From: Sphagnum compactum
Taxonomy: Eukaryota > Bryophyta > Sphagnopsida > Sphagnales
Length of the DNA stretch: 64,000 bases
Direction of reading: 5' to 3'
Assembly: GCA_965153455.1 (NCBI GenBank)
Contig: OZ234500.1
Coordinates: 6,386,001 to 6,450,000, forward strand
Part shown: positions 1 through 13,014 of the stretch, in pieces
Layout of the letters: each line of letters begins with the position of its first letter
Numbering within the stretch: the stretch's first letter is position 1
Program-made: the position numbers and the translations under genes
The notes under the pieces: model-generated
Database searches by the model: none
The model's input: the letters and a program-made list of their open reading frames with translations, nothing else
What the model was told of the DNA's origin: nothing

Positions 1-1186
1 GCAAAAAGATAGCGCGCTCAAATCCACTTGTAACACGAAGAACAAAGAACAGCAGTCGAGGGGGGGAAACAAGAATTTTAAACAAGAACACGAAATATGA
101 AAACCGTTACTACATTTGAGGTAATTGTTGGGAGGAGGGGTTGTGGACTTGGTAATCGACCAAGTAAAGTCTTCCTGCTGCAGTGGAGAGTTTTTGCCAT
201 TGTCAGATTGTTCACGTGGCAAGCTATGAATTTTTTGTCGAAATTTTCAGCCTGGTTTTGGAATGGTTTGAAAGTTATGCATAGTTACTGGACACACTAG
301 TGCAATCCTTTGGAAGTCTTTTTTGATATGCATAGCATGGATATTAAAATATCCAATAGAGATGTTGAATTGCTAAGAACCACGAACTCATTGTAACTAG
401 ATCAAAAGTCAGGTGGTTATCTAGCAAGTCAGCTCCAGAAGAAAGGAGTGTATACCAGTTGTACGGAAACCTGATTGGCTTCATCATGACTTCGATTTTC
501 AGCAACTGCACCACCAAAAAATGGTATCCCCATGTAAAAATCTGACCATGCTCCTACTCTTCCTGCATACAGGAGTCTTCCTGAAACACTTTCGATAATG
601 TGCCCAACAGCCAACAAAACACTTTGTTTACAACTGTGCTTTCAGTCTCACTGTGAAGATCTCTAATCAAGATGGGCAATAATAAGAAAGGAGTAATTGA
701 CAATTGAACAATTCTGGACATCCATGAGCTCTTCATAGCAGCCATGGCTGGAGTTCATTTCCTGTATCTTTCTTTCCATTCCTACTAAGCCCATTCCAAA
801 GCTTGCCAATACAAGCTTGCCAATACTAGCCAGGAGACAGTCACATTAGTTTCTAACAGGTGGGTGAAGGATGACTCAAAGTAAACCCTAAACTTCATTA
901 TACAGTCATGCGAAAATTGCTGTCAAAAAGCTTTCTGCAGCAAACTTATGACTCAAACTCTGCTGAGCATAAAACCCATCTGGACTTCGTGGTAATTCCT
1001 CATGACTTACAACAGGGAAGTTCTTCCTACAATTCCAGTGTGCCAATAGAGTGATTTCTGAAAAGATGAAGAGTGGAGAAGCATCAATTCATTTATCAAC
1101 TCCAGTTATGACTGCTCCTGGATAATCGCTATTTCTCTTAGTAAATGTCTGGAATGAAGAATAATCACTGAGCACACCCACCGAGA
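1..1186. other. Region 3' of TH1, no gene recognised
   Basis: Only short, unconvincing open frames on both strands. The part nearest 1187 is probably TH1 3' UTR. I see no conserved protein motif, repeat or RNA gene here. Confidence 0.5.
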
Positions 1187-4100
1187 TCACAGCAATGGAA
1201 CCACAGGTGATGACTTCTTGACTGTTTTTGCCAAAACTGATCTTAATGCCTGGGTTGAAGCAACAACATCTGCTTGGTTAAACAATGCTGAGACAACTGC
1301 CACACCCTTCAAATTTTGAGGCCGAGGTTCCTGCATAACCTGTCCAGCATTGGAAGTGGATATCCCACCAATAGCTACCACAGGAATGGGGCTTCCATAA
1401 CAAACCTCTCTTAATCCATCGAGCCCAATTGTCTTGTTATCCTTTTTTGTTGTGGTTGGATATACACCTCCTGAGCCAACATAATCTGCACCGTCTTTCC
1501 ATGCTTTCTCTGCTTGCTCAGGGGTCTTGCAAGAAACTCCAATGATCTTGTCAGGCCCTAAAAGTGCCCGTGCCTGAGCAACTGGCAAATCAGATTGTCC
1601 CAGATGGATGCCGTCAGCATCACATGCCATTGCAATATCGATGCGGTCATTTATCAGAAGTGGAATACCATAATGTCGAGCCACTTTGAGTGATGCTTCT
1701 GCTTCCTGCATCCAAAATTTACCATTAGGATACCATGCCTCTGAGAGCAAGCTCATGATCTGAAACCATGCAATGTACACTCAGAATGCTGGAAATATTC
1801 CACAAAGTTCATAAAGGGATGGAAGAGCACTTACTCGTAAGAACTCACCAGTCTCAGCCTCTTTTTCTCTGCAAAGAAAGAAACCATTTATAAGCCTGAT
1901 ATGTAACAGTAAGAAATACACCTGCATCTGTGTACAAAAAATAGAGAATAGTTGCACCAGGTGCAAGTATTGATTGGTTCGGACCTAGTACCTAATCTGA
2001 ATAATAGTTGCCCCTCCTTCAATAGCTCCCCTGACAGCATCTGCAGTGGATCGTCCCCAGCACTTGTTCATAGCTGCATCTGTGACAGCGTAGAGAAGCA
2101 GTGCCTCTGGCTTAAACCGACGTTCTGTTGATGTTTTCCCCCAATTTGACAGCTTATAGAGATGGTTAAGTGGACCTTGAGCTCCTCTCCCAATGTTGAG
2201 CCCGGCACTCTGCTGAAGAGTGTCTGCTAAATACTGCTTTGCTGCCTACATATTACCATCACCCAAAAATAAGTATCAATCTACATATGCTTTACTTCTT
2301 GAATACACCCATATGTGCCCTACATGTCAATGCAATACAACTCCAGTTCTTCTGCAGGCAATAGTAATTCTACCAGTTCTGTCTTGTATGAGCTTGGCCA
2401 CAAAACAAGTTCTAGGCATAAATTCAATGGCATTTTAGCTGGTTCATTTCCAAAACCTAAGCTGCATAGAGTATAAATATGAAAAAATCTCCAGGAAGGA
2501 AGAAAAGGAAGACTAAACCCTTATGGAACATTCAGGTTGTGGTGAAGGTATTAGGAAATATGATGCTACCAAGATCGCAGGAAGCATGGGGTGCCCTTTT
2601 GCAAGCTCTGCAGCTATCGCAGAGGCCAAGGTGCATCCTGTGCCATGTGTGTTGTGGGTCTCAACTCGAGACCCTGAAAGCTCATGCCAATCCACCCCTG
2701 CACCAGAATTTCCAAACAGACAATCAGCAATGAGTTAATAGGTGTATACAACCATGTCAAATACCTAGAAGCTGCTATTGTCCTTGTTAGAGCACCAATG
2801 CAGATTCCTTAATGAAATAAGGTAAACTGGAAAATAATAAGGCCAGGTTCAAAATTCCACAGTACCATCATAAAGAACATCCACCATGCCACCAGTGCCA
2901 GGTAAATGTCCACCCTTCACCAAAACATTCCTACTCAATGCCACCACCCAATGTAAACTAGTGAAAAGAAATTCTGTAACAGAACCACAATATGTGATTC
3001 TTGAGGATCAATTCTCACATGACATAAAATACAGGCAGTCTGCAAATGTGAGTGACAATTTCAGTAAGTTTGGAACTCCAGGATGTGCAGATCCTTACTA
3101 CACTGAATGAGAAAAGGAGTCTACCGTGGACCAAGAGCATGAATGGCTTGGGCAGCTTCACGCATGTCAGAAATGTTGACAATATTCTCTCCTCCAATCA
3201 AGGCTGATGCTTCAGGCAAATTTGGTGTCACCAAATCAGCCATGGGTAGAAGTTCCTCCCTACAAGTTGCAAATACTGTGCAGTGAATCATTGACTACAG
3301 AGGAATAGAGGTGGAGCATTTGAAATACAGTTTGAATCAGGTTGAAATGGCATCTCTCTGGAAGATTACCTACATTCACAGGAAGTTCAAAACCAAAATA
3401 ATAGAGATAAAACTGATTAGAGCTGGACTTTACTAGCAAAAGGAGCAAAAGTCAAGGCATCAGGAGCTCATCTGTACCGGAGAACATCAAGTACTGCGGG
3501 CCCAGCTAACTCATCACCACTTGTTGCTACCAACACAGGATCCACAACCAATGCTGCTCACACCCCCCCACCACCCAAAAGCCTTTTTGAGTAAGCACAT
3601 ATTTCCCCACCCTGATCACCTGCCGCCTCTATCAAGTTGGTGATCAAGGGCACAAACATCTTCACATTTGCACATCACTCTTTTTCAAGGCATGATGAAC
3701 ATGTTTCAGGCAACTGAAACACAAAGCTATCTGATGGTCCTTTCATGAAAGTACCTTTAACAGGGTAGGTTTTAAGGACATCGCAAATACTCCTAATAAT
3801 GTCCACAGTTGGCAACATGCCTGTCTTCACCTACATTCATGCCCATCAATTCTCAAGCATATTAGGGCTCATGGTTGACTGTCAGTCTTGCAGAGGTTCT
3901 AACGAATTTGGGGAAACCAGTTGCTAGTTCTGAGGAAGGAATGAGATTAGAATCTCACCACATCCGCACCAATATCTGTGAGCACAGAAAGCATCTGCTT
4001 TTCAACAAAATCTGCTGGGACTGTATGTATGCCCTGCATTTGGAACCACCCAAAAAAAAACCTCAATACACCCTCAAAAGACAGAAGCATCATGAACAAA

Positions 4101-4806
4101 AATGAAACAAATATGGAAGGTTCACACATTTATCCCCTTAGATTTTTCACACTGATGCCATTCTACCTCTGTGACGAAACACACTGGAGTTCCCACTTTC
4201 AATGCTACAAGAATGATAGACTTTGAAGGAAGAGCATGCATAATCAAAACCCTAATCTCCTTCCCAAGCCCAAATGTGACTTGCCATCAAGCTGTTACTT
4301 CTTGATGCTTACCCTAAACAAGTTTCTATGGCAAAGTCCACCACCCTGAAGCCTTTGACATACAAGATCTCAACAGTAGTACCCACTAAACCCTTAAACC
4401 TTAAACCCTAAAACCCTAAACCCTAAACCCCACAAGTTCAACAAATTGAGAAAAGGATTGGGAAATCAGAGAAAGTATGGGGAGGCACCTGAACACCAGC
4501 TGTATTTTGGGCTGTTACAGCTGTGATCACAGTAGTGCAGTAAACACCAAGAGCTGCACACGCTTTCATGTCAGCCTGTATTCCAGCACCGGCTCCAGAA
4601 TCTGAGCCTGCCACTGTGAGGACCCGTGGAACCCTAACAGTAGTAGTTGTTGTAGTAGTAAACTTATCATTTCCCATGCTTGCAAATGTTGAGGAGGCAG
4701 TTGGATATGCTTGCTTCAAGTGGCAAAACAAGTGTTGGGTGGTCTTGAAGATTGGAAATGTTGGAAGGAAATTGGTGTTGAAACTCGCAACGTTTGCTCC
4801 TTGCAT
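1187..4806 (-). CDS. TH1: Bifunctional thiamin enzyme: HMP-P kinase / thiamin-phosphate synthase (TH1-type)
   Basis: Ten exons splice in frame to 1680 nt (559 aa): 4806-4489, 4033-3959, 3830-3755, 3553-3478, 3259-3125, 2930-2866, 2697-2570, 2245-1992, 1868-1835, 1705-1187. All introns are GT-AG. Seen: a Ser/Thr-rich leader of about 55 residues, then a ThiD-like kinase half with [46 protein letters not shown] and the anion-hole motif [18 protein letters not shown]. The ThiE half follows, with [50 protein letters not shown] and VVAIGGI. Known: plant TH1 phosphorylates HMP-P and couples HMP-PP to the thiazole phosphate to give thiamin monophosphate, in plastids. The leader is therefore probably a transit peptide (inferred). 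All motifs are intact and no stop interrupts the reading, so the gene looks functional. It is the first gene on the minus strand here, with no operon-like partner. Confidence 0.95.
4384..4431. repeat. Telomere-like repeat tract in TH1 intron 1
   Basis: Several perfect and degenerate copies of the plant telomere unit CCCTAAA stand head to tail, about 55 bp downstream (minus direction) of the TH1 exon 1 donor. Such short tracts (telo-box clusters) occur near 5' ends of some plant genes and can also mark old telomerase-mediated break repair. Nothing here separates the two. Confidence 0.85.
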
Positions 4807-7334
4807 TTTCTGGGAACCTCTCTAGTAGGTACCACTCATGCACAATTTTGCTTAAAACCTCTGGCTGAGAATCTGCTGACAGATTGTTGTTCTATTCCAA
4901 AAGAACATTCTGGTATCCTTTCTCTTTATTTTCTATTACCTACCAGAAGAAGCCTCCACACGTAAATTTGACCGTGGAAGAGGCTCAAGGTTCTTGTTCC
5001 AGCTTCAAGATCAGTAGCTTGAAATGATCCCAATTGTAGTGATGCAGGAAGGCTGGAAACCGTATGCGTGAACTTCGGATTCAGGGTTCAAGACATGGAT
5101 GACGTCCCGGAGGTCAGTCAGCCGCGTTGGAAGGCCTTTTTCTTTTCTTTGTGTCCCAGCGACAGATACGCGCCGGATATCAAAACGGATATATTTACAC
5201 TTACCCCTCGGTTCTCAAAATTCTCAAACAATCAGTTTGGGTATACAACTTTGATTTCCAACCGGCCGAAGAACCGGCTTTTCTTTGTCAGTTCTTTCAT
5301 GAAACCAGTTGATTCTTTGAGATTTTTTTAAAGAAACAGAACCAGCAGTTCTTTGATTCTGAATTTTTTAAAGAACCAGAACCAGTGGTTCTTTGATTCC
5401 AAGTTTTCTTAAAACCAAAACCAATGGTTCTTGGATTCTGAATCTTTTTCGGAACCAGATTAGGGGAGATCTGGGGCAGATTCTGTCATTTCCTTCTTTC
5501 ATAGAACTATTTTAAGGCCCACCTAACTACTTAAAAACCTGCTGAAGCGGCAGGTTCAGACCTTTACGCCAGGGAATGGGGGCACTGGGTGCTGGTTATT
5601 CCATAACCGGCACTGAGGCTCTCTAGTACGTTATAGCCATTGTTCCCACTGTTTCCATCTTCAATGCCTTTTCTCGTCTTTTGCTGACCCTGGCATCTCT
5701 GTATTCTCGAGCTATTTAGAGTTATACAGCACCAGAACCCTGCGTTTAGTCATACCCGGGGTGAGACTCAAAACAAACATGCAAAAAAGTAGATTAGCAT
5801 TCAAAAGGGATTGAAACTCAGAAAACCATCAAATTTGGTAAACTCATCCTGTCTTCCTTTGTTCCTGAGCGCCTCCACTGCTGCTACACATATTGTCACT
5901 GCTCCTACCTGTACAACTAGTATAATTAGTTTTCAACCTTGTGCATTAAATCAGCATTTCATACTGAGATTTAATAAAATTTCATTACTTTGTAGATACC
6001 ATTGAAAGAGGGGATAGGAAGTGAAAGGAGGCCCAAAGATACCATGAATTTAGGGATACCTCTATTGTTTCCACCTTGAGCTGTTTCTTGCCTGTGACTG
6101 ACCTTGGTATCTCTGTATTGTCCCAAGTCTCTACTCTCAATGGCCTTACTCCCGTTATTCTAGGGAAGTCTGAAGTCCAAACCAATGTTGGGTGGTTATT
6201 AGAACCACGGTTCCCAAAAAATTTAGAGAAATCAAACAATTGATTATCAAACTGCCAATTCATTATTGGCTCTTTCATGATAAGAGTCAGTCATTTTAAG
6301 GTTTTTGAAATAATCAGGACCTTTAGATCTTTGATTCTGGTTTTTTTCAGTGCTGGGAGGTTTTCACATTTTTCTGAAAATTGATAGTTTCAGTTTTCTA
6401 ATACAGCTGTATAACTACCCTGGTTTTTTTCTTGAAATTAAGTTTTCCAAGAATCATATAGGGTATCAAGTTCTTTTTTTAAAAATTTCAGGAGGTTCTC
6501 TGGTTATTCGTTCTCACAAATGTAAGAATAATCGATTATCTCCAATCAGTCTCAAAAACTAGTTATTGAAGTTATTTTATTCAAATAATGAGGTGTGCAA
6601 TGTGCACTCAAGATATTCTCCACTTCAACATCATAATTTGTCCCATATTCTTTGCTAAGAAATGTGGGCATGTATTGTATATAATATTTTTTTAAGTATT
6701 TGTTTGACATGTCAAATTTAAGAGAATTAAATTGGGAAAGATACGAAAATTGGTGAAAACTCAATACCTTTTTGCTTCATGACAATCCATCAGTGGAGAC
6801 CAAATATCCAATAATTGACAACGTTTCTCAATCCTATAATTTGGTGAAACATTATGTGTCCCATTTTTTTTTAAATAAGCAATAAAATTGTTGTAAACTT
6901 AAATCTCATTATGTTAAAGATACAAAGTCTAGAAAACCTACCAAACAAGCTCCCTATATTTATTAGGGAACTTTCAGAATTTTATTTTTATTGTCAAATT
7001 GGACTTTGAAAAATAAAATAATTATTTAGCACCCAACTATCCAATTTGAAAAGACATTACAATACATAGGTGAGCTAAAGAGAAGCCTTTATCACATTAA
7101 TCTGTTGGTGCCAACTAACACATTGGGGTGTCGATCAAAATGATCCATTGAAAAAAAGACATTAAGCTTTCTGAGGCAACCAAAACCAATAAGAAAAAAA
7201 TTGCATACTACCTTCCACTAAGTAAGTAACCCCTTAATCCTAAACCTCTAAAATTGAGAATCACATTTGATTTTTTATGCTTTGATCAATTATCATAATT
7301 TCCATTTTTTAATTGTAGAATGATTTTCAAGTGA
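4807..7334. other. TH1 upstream region and AT-rich spacer
   Basis: The first few hundred bases should contain the TH1 promoter (minus strand), but I cannot pick a clear TATA box. The remainder is AT-rich, with a small minisatellite at 5301-5460 and no coding signal. The right edge is the target site of the LTR element. Confidence 0.5.
5301..5460. repeat. Degenerate 41-bp tandem repeat, about 4 copies
   Basis: Each unit carries a GAACCAG...GGTTCTTTGATTC core followed by a T-rich stretch, at a spacing near 41 bp. Copies differ by point changes and small indels. The repeat lies upstream of TH1 and has no open frame of note. Confidence 0.7.
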
Positions 7335-7339
7335 ATGAT

Positions 7340-7954
7340 TGTTACTCGGATTTGGTAACATTTGACCTAATAGGTTGATAGTGTAAGCATGTTGTTAAAT
7401 CTAACACGTTTTTTAACTTGTTATTTAACTTAACTTGTAGTACAGATATAATCAGTTACTAAACTTGGTAGGTAATGTTATTGGGTTAGGAAGATAGGTT
7501 GACAAGCTAGCCAACATGTGATCTATAGAACTTGTACTTGACAAAATTGGTAGTTGAACAGGTAGTTAGGCAAGGTGTTTTTTTTATTTTAAATTTGGAC
7601 TATTAATTTAAGTACTGGTTAATGACTGTTTATGATGGTCAGTCATGACTGTTGTATTCTGAAATAGCTAATATAAGATCTAGGAGGACAAACCTGTTAA
7701 AAAACTTTTGGATTTCATTCATGATTATGTATTTCATTCTTCAATTATGGAACATGGAACATGGATGGAACATGGATCATTTTTCTTTCAACTTTTCCTT
7801 CAAGCTTGAACAATTTATGTACATGTTAGTTTAGGATTTGTAATAGTTTAAGTTTTATTTGTGTATTGTATGTACCTATTATTGTTTAAAGAACCTGTTG
7901 CTAAAAAATCTAGAGGTAAATTAACCTCGATGGGAATAAAAAAACCCGTTAACA
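7340..7954 (+). repeat. 5' long terminal repeat
   Basis: 615 bp, TG...CA ends, near-colinear with 13015-13617. Immediately after it comes TTTGGTGACCACG, in the place of a primer-binding site (TGG start). I cannot assign the tRNA. Confidence 0.93.
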
Positions 7955-8399
7955 TTTGGTGACCACGTAGTGGTTCAAAATTTAAAAGCAATCACACTTA
8001 AAATTTCTGGTTAAATTTAGTAGTTCTAATAGATCAAGTTTGAAAAACAATCATGTTTCAAAATTCTAATTTGTCACATGTTTGCTTGTTTTGTGTAAAC
8101 TTTAAGATTCAAGTTTCTGATTTTGATTTAGTTTGAAAACATTAAGAATAGGGTGAAGTTTGTGTAAAGTTTTTGAATAAAGATAGGTGTTCAATCTATA
8201 AAAAAAAATTATACAAATTTTTAACTATTGGGAGGGGTTCTAGAAAAAAATCTTATGTTCAAAAATAATGCAACGGCTTTCCTAGAACCTATTGATTTCA
8301 AAAAATGTCAAGAGTAGTTACTAGCATCTTAAAAAATAGCTAGAACAAATCAAATGTCAACTTATTCAAGAACATGCACAAGAACAAGATGAACAATAA

Positions 8400-9125
8400 G
8401 TGCAACCTATGGGAGATGAACTTGTGAATGCATTAAACATGGATGCAACTCAAAGGGGAGAAGTCAATAAACAACACCAAAATGTAGCAACACCAGTTGT
8501 GCAAAGAGACCTAGTAGCGTTCTCAACCACTCATCAAGAAACCCCACGACCAATAACCCAACTAAGGGTAATGAATGTTCATAATGATGATAAATTATGA
8601 ACATGTTCAACCATTTGATGAGGTCATATTTGTTCGACAACCATGGCGATCTACAACCCCAAGTTATGATATACCCAAAATCGATGCATCTACACCAATT
8701 ACAACATCAGCTAGTTTTCCAAACCAACCACCACACACCAACATGCATTTGGTACCCACCAATTCGAAGATGGAACAACTTTGCCTACTTAACAGGTTGG
8801 AATAGCTTCGTCACATCAATTGAAGACCATTTAACCAATCAATTTTTATACCACATGTAAAACCTATTGAACCCAAAGCAACACCCATAGTTGTTCGACA
8901 AGGAATCACTTATCCACAAGGCACCTAGCCAGCAAGATCAGTACTTGGTCCAAATGAATGATCGCAAGTACCACATCATAGACCGGTTTCAAGAGGAAAC
9001 CAAGGTGCTAGAACTATGACCTGCTCATATTGTCATCAAATGGGACACATGTTCAATCATTGCCCATTTGTTGATGGTAGGTTAAGACAATTAAGGGAGG
9101 AGGTGATGAATACTCATTAACCTGT
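8400..9125 (+). pseudogene. Decayed gag with CCHC zinc knuckle
   Basis: One frame around 8881-9120 reads as a gag C terminus with in-frame stops (for example TAG near 8926, TGA near 8959, TAA near 9118). The nucleic-acid-binding knuckle is intact: Cys codons at 9022 and 9031, His at 9046, Cys at 9061, spaced C-x2-C-x4-H-x4-C. A Pro/Thr/Gln-rich region lies before it, in other frames (8400-8860). In LTR elements this domain packages the RNA. Here it is no longer translatable. Confidence 0.8.
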
Positions 9126-9146
9126 TCTTCCAACCACTACTATTGT

Positions 9147-9386
9147 TTGTTTAATAATATAGTTTTACTTATCACCATTGATAAATTTGACCCTAATCCG
9201 GTGCTTGTCAACATCAACAAGTTAAAGCCATACAGGTTCATTAAAGATAGAACTTTGCAACCTGTATTGGTCAAGCCAAGTGACCTGGTCATTGATAAAC
9301 CTGTTCAACCAGAGAACCTAATTCATTACCTATTGAACTTGAAGGTTTTCAACCTGTATAATTTGAACCAGTTTGTAAATATTTGA
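9147..9386 (+). pseudogene. Probable integrase C-terminal remnant
   Basis: The open stretch reads DPNPVLVNINKLKPYRF, then a Pro/Glu-rich tail with repeated QPV motifs. The KLKPYRF segment resembles the last part of plant Ty3/gypsy integrases (GPY/F-type end). If correct, the region from protease through the integrase core has been lost between the zinc knuckle (ending 9063) and here. The resemblance is by eye only. Confidence 0.45.
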
Positions 9387-9977
9387 CACCTAGCAACATT
9401 AAAAGAACATATCTACATGTTCATCATTACCATAATGTGCATGTTCAAGACAATGATGTAACTAGTAGTAATGATCAAATCGACATGTTTAAAAACCACT
9501 TATTGATGTCTACCTTTTAGGAGTTTCTAACCCTAAAGGTTGTGTCCATTCACAACCACAGAGACATTTTTACTTGAAATAATATAAAGAACCACCACAC
9601 TTTTCATTTTGTCTTTTTGTTTTCACTTAGTTCTTTATATTGATAAGGGCCATGAATGAGAGTGCTTTAGAGAAGCTAAGATGATAATCGAGAGAAAAAG
9701 AGGTTGAAAGAAAAGCTAAAGCTTTTAGGAAGGAACAAATTGAAAGAAAAGAACGGAACATGTTCGATTAATTAAACTGATTTATGTAGAGCCATTTTCT
9801 TCATGCGCACCTACAATAAAAAAAGATTAGAGTTTTTGAGCAAAATATAAAAGTGGGGAGTTAAAAGAAGAATTAGAAGCAACATTGAACTTTTTAAGGA
9901 AAACCATTACTTCTACAACAAAACCAACACCACAGGTTATTATTATTTCAAATTCAAAGGAAGAAGTGGAAATTAGA

Positions 9978-10185
9978 CTTCAACCTATCGTTGAGGAACA
10001 ATTACAATCAATTTCTACATCAAGACCTGTGGAAGAAGGGGAGTTGTAATAACTTGTTATTGAAGTTGTTGTAAAAGAACAACCACAACCAATTCTTGCA
10101 TCAAGACTTGTGGAAGAGGAGGAATTGCAACAACCTATTGTTGAAGAATAACCACAACTAGTTCTTGTATCAAAACCTATGAGCA
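9978..10185 (+). repeat. Glu/Gln-rich internal minisatellite
   Basis: Two to three diverged copies of a unit of about 80 bp encode variants of QPIVEEQ...SRPVEEGEL inside the LTR element. Three Gln codons have become TAA (a pair near 10047, one near 10150). It belongs to the element's second coding region or to the end of pol. Confidence 0.6.
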
Positions 10186-11355
10186 ATGGAGAAGAGTTTC
10201 TCCAAGAACTCTTTGAAAAGAGACCTATTTCCAACATTACTCCTCAACGCCCAAAATTAAGAATAAAAACCATGATAAAGTGAAAAGGCACAACACCTGT
10301 AGAAGAGCAAGTTGGGAAACCTATTAAGAAGAAACCAATGTCTAAAGTGAAGGAGAGCTAGAAGATGTTGTAGTGGATGAAAATGGACTCCAACGAACTC
10401 AAATGGGCTAGAAAAGCCAATTTGGAGATCAAATTCAACATGCAATGGACAATGCCAAGGGAAGACATGTTATGAGACTTCCTATGAACTTAGGAAGTAA
10501 CGGAGGATGGAATAATTCTAGGGCAAGTATGTGGTCAAGAGATTCTCATCGATCAGGTATTTATACATGAACAACTTGGAATTTCCAAGGAAAGAATAGT
10601 AGATGCTACTAATGCAACTTTTGAGGAAGCCAAAACCACCTTAAAAAGAATTGTAGGTCCACATATTTTTGTTGAGAATGAGTAGTGGAGTGTAGTGCGC
10701 ATGAAAGAGGAATTTCATGCGAGATTTGTAGCCATTTTGCAAATTTTTATTAAAAATAGAGGTTAGTTTATTTCAACAACTGGATTGCTATTACTTTTGA
10801 CCTAGCCAATAGGGGGCAACCTATTAATTGGTGTTCCATGGTGTGGACCCAATTACTGGTTGAATTAACTCATTGGATTAAATGTTAGAAGAAGGCAGCA
10901 GTTAACCTGGTTTCTAGTAAAACCAAAGCAGATAACTGTTATTCAAGGCCTATCTTAAACATTTTGTTTAGGAAGTGGTTCCCTTTATTTGAGGTGCCTT
11001 CACCAAGAACAACAACTCCATAAGAACCTATATCACCAACCAGACAAGAGTGTCAAGTTGCATAGCAGCAACAAGTTTCACTTGAACCTATTACCAGGGA
11101 GCAATTCTTGAAAAAAAAAAGATTAACATGTTCGACTACAACATCACCCTTACCAACAGGTCAATTTCATTGACTAAAGACACGTATAAAACCACCTACA
11201 CTAAGGGATACGTTAAGTCCTGAACCTGTTACTTCACCACTAAGAAAGAAGTTTAAGATCACTTTCAAATCACTGGTTAATGATTCAAAAGAGGATGAGG
11301 AGCGAATATGTTCAGATGAGATTAGGGGTGGAGGGGGAGAAGAGCTTAAGTTACG

Positions 11356-12756
11356 TTGGGTAGCATTGAAGAAGAACCTAAACCCAACTTGGATAAGGTA
11401 ATTGACAATTTCCAAGTTGAACCTGTTACGTTTGTTGAACTTGTAGTCTCCATTACAGAATCTATAGTTATAGTTATAGAACCATCTCAACTTCCTCAAC
11501 TTGTAGTTGAACTTGTACAAATAGAAAATCTACAATTTTTTAGATTTCAACTTATTCTAGTTTCTAGTTATTCCATAGAAACTCTTAGACATATTAGCAT
11601 TTTTTTGAAGCAAGTTGCTCAAAATGCCACAACTTGGTCAAGGACATTGCAAGAACTTTCAAACCTTAGAGTTAAGTTTGAGCAAGTTAAGGAAAACATG
11701 TGTGAGACCCACAACCGCTTGCAAACCTATAGCCTAGAGCTAGAAACAATGCATAAGACTTTGTAGAAGACTTTGAAGAATTGTGACAAAGAACTGGTCA
11801 CAGTCAAAGGACAAGTGAATAAGGTCTAACATGAAAACTAAAACTTGTCCAATAAGTTGAATGAGGTAAAACACGTTACTAAGAAGATTAAAAACTTATA
11901 GCAAGAGTATGTTGAGTTCAACCAACTCAACTGGAAGACCCATAATGATTTGAATCATCTCCAAGCTGATTTGGAGCGAATGACATGAGATTATGCCAAA
12001 ATGGAGGAGTCTAATTTGGAACATGTTATCATAACCAGTTTGCAACAAACTTGTCAAGATATCAAAGAACAATAAGTAGTTGCCCACATAAAATTTGACA
12101 AGGAGAAGCAAAGTCTTATCATTCAAATCCAAGATTGGAAGGGTCAATACGAAATAGCCAAGGTACAACTGAATAAACTTAGCCCCATTCTACATGTTAG
12201 AATGAACAACAGGTTGAAGGAGTTTGAAGAATTATTGTTGGACAATACCCTATTTAAAGTGTGTAACCAAGTCTTGGGAGACAAAAACCCCAAGTGGAAG
12301 GAGTGGTAACAAACTATTCAAGGGTTCATTGAAGAGCAAATTCAGGAAGTATGCAGCTAGCTCGCTTTGACGAACAAAGTTAAACTTGAGCTGCAAGCTT
12401 ATCAAATTGCTTTCCCTGATTTCAAGTACAAACCCCCGAGTTTTGTATCTGTGGAAATTGGAACTAGTAGCAAAAATCTAGTAACGCCATCTGTGGTACA
12501 ACCTGTTATTAAACTAGTTAGTCCATTAAGAGGTGGAACATGTTTAAAAATCATACCTTTACATGGTCAAACTTTTATTATACATGTTCTAGTGACCATT
12601 GCTGTCAATCAACTTGTGGAAGGTAGTGAGAGATTTTATAAGGAACAAGTTGAACCTATTAACCCTTCATTCACCATACTAAATTGTATATTAGAATCTT
12701 TGGAATTCATATCTATCAGTGTACCTCTAACCCCACATCAGATAGGTATATGTTAG
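11356..12756 (+). pseudogene. Second retroelement ORF: long coiled-coil protein, broken by stops
   Basis: A single frame runs from 11356 to 12756 without any length change. It is cut by eight stops at 11764, 11827, 11839, 11899, 11986, 12073, 12307 and 12358. Between stops it encodes a Leu/Glu/Lys/Gln-rich heptad-like segment (about 11600-12230) and then a globular-looking part with NPKWKEW and YQIAFPDFKYKPP. It is followed by the polypurine tract, so it lies 3' of the pol position, like the extra ORFs of some plant Ty3/gypsy groups. I recognise no domain. Because the frame is preserved, the protein was probably functional until late. Confidence 0.75.
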
Positions 12757-13014
12757 GAGGTTACTTTAATTTCAAGTACCCCGCATGCTTTGGAGGTATT
12801 ACAACACCCATAACGACCTTTGAAGACACACATGATCGACAGAAAACTATAGCGCCAACCAGTCTTCAAATTTTGAGTCAAGTGGAACTTGTGGAGGTAA
12901 CAAGTGCCAAACTTATTGAGGAAGTCATCTATTAATCGATTACAAAATGCCAATATAACCTAGAACTTTGAGCTAACATTTCGAGGATGAAATGTAGATT
13001 TCAAAGGGGGATAA

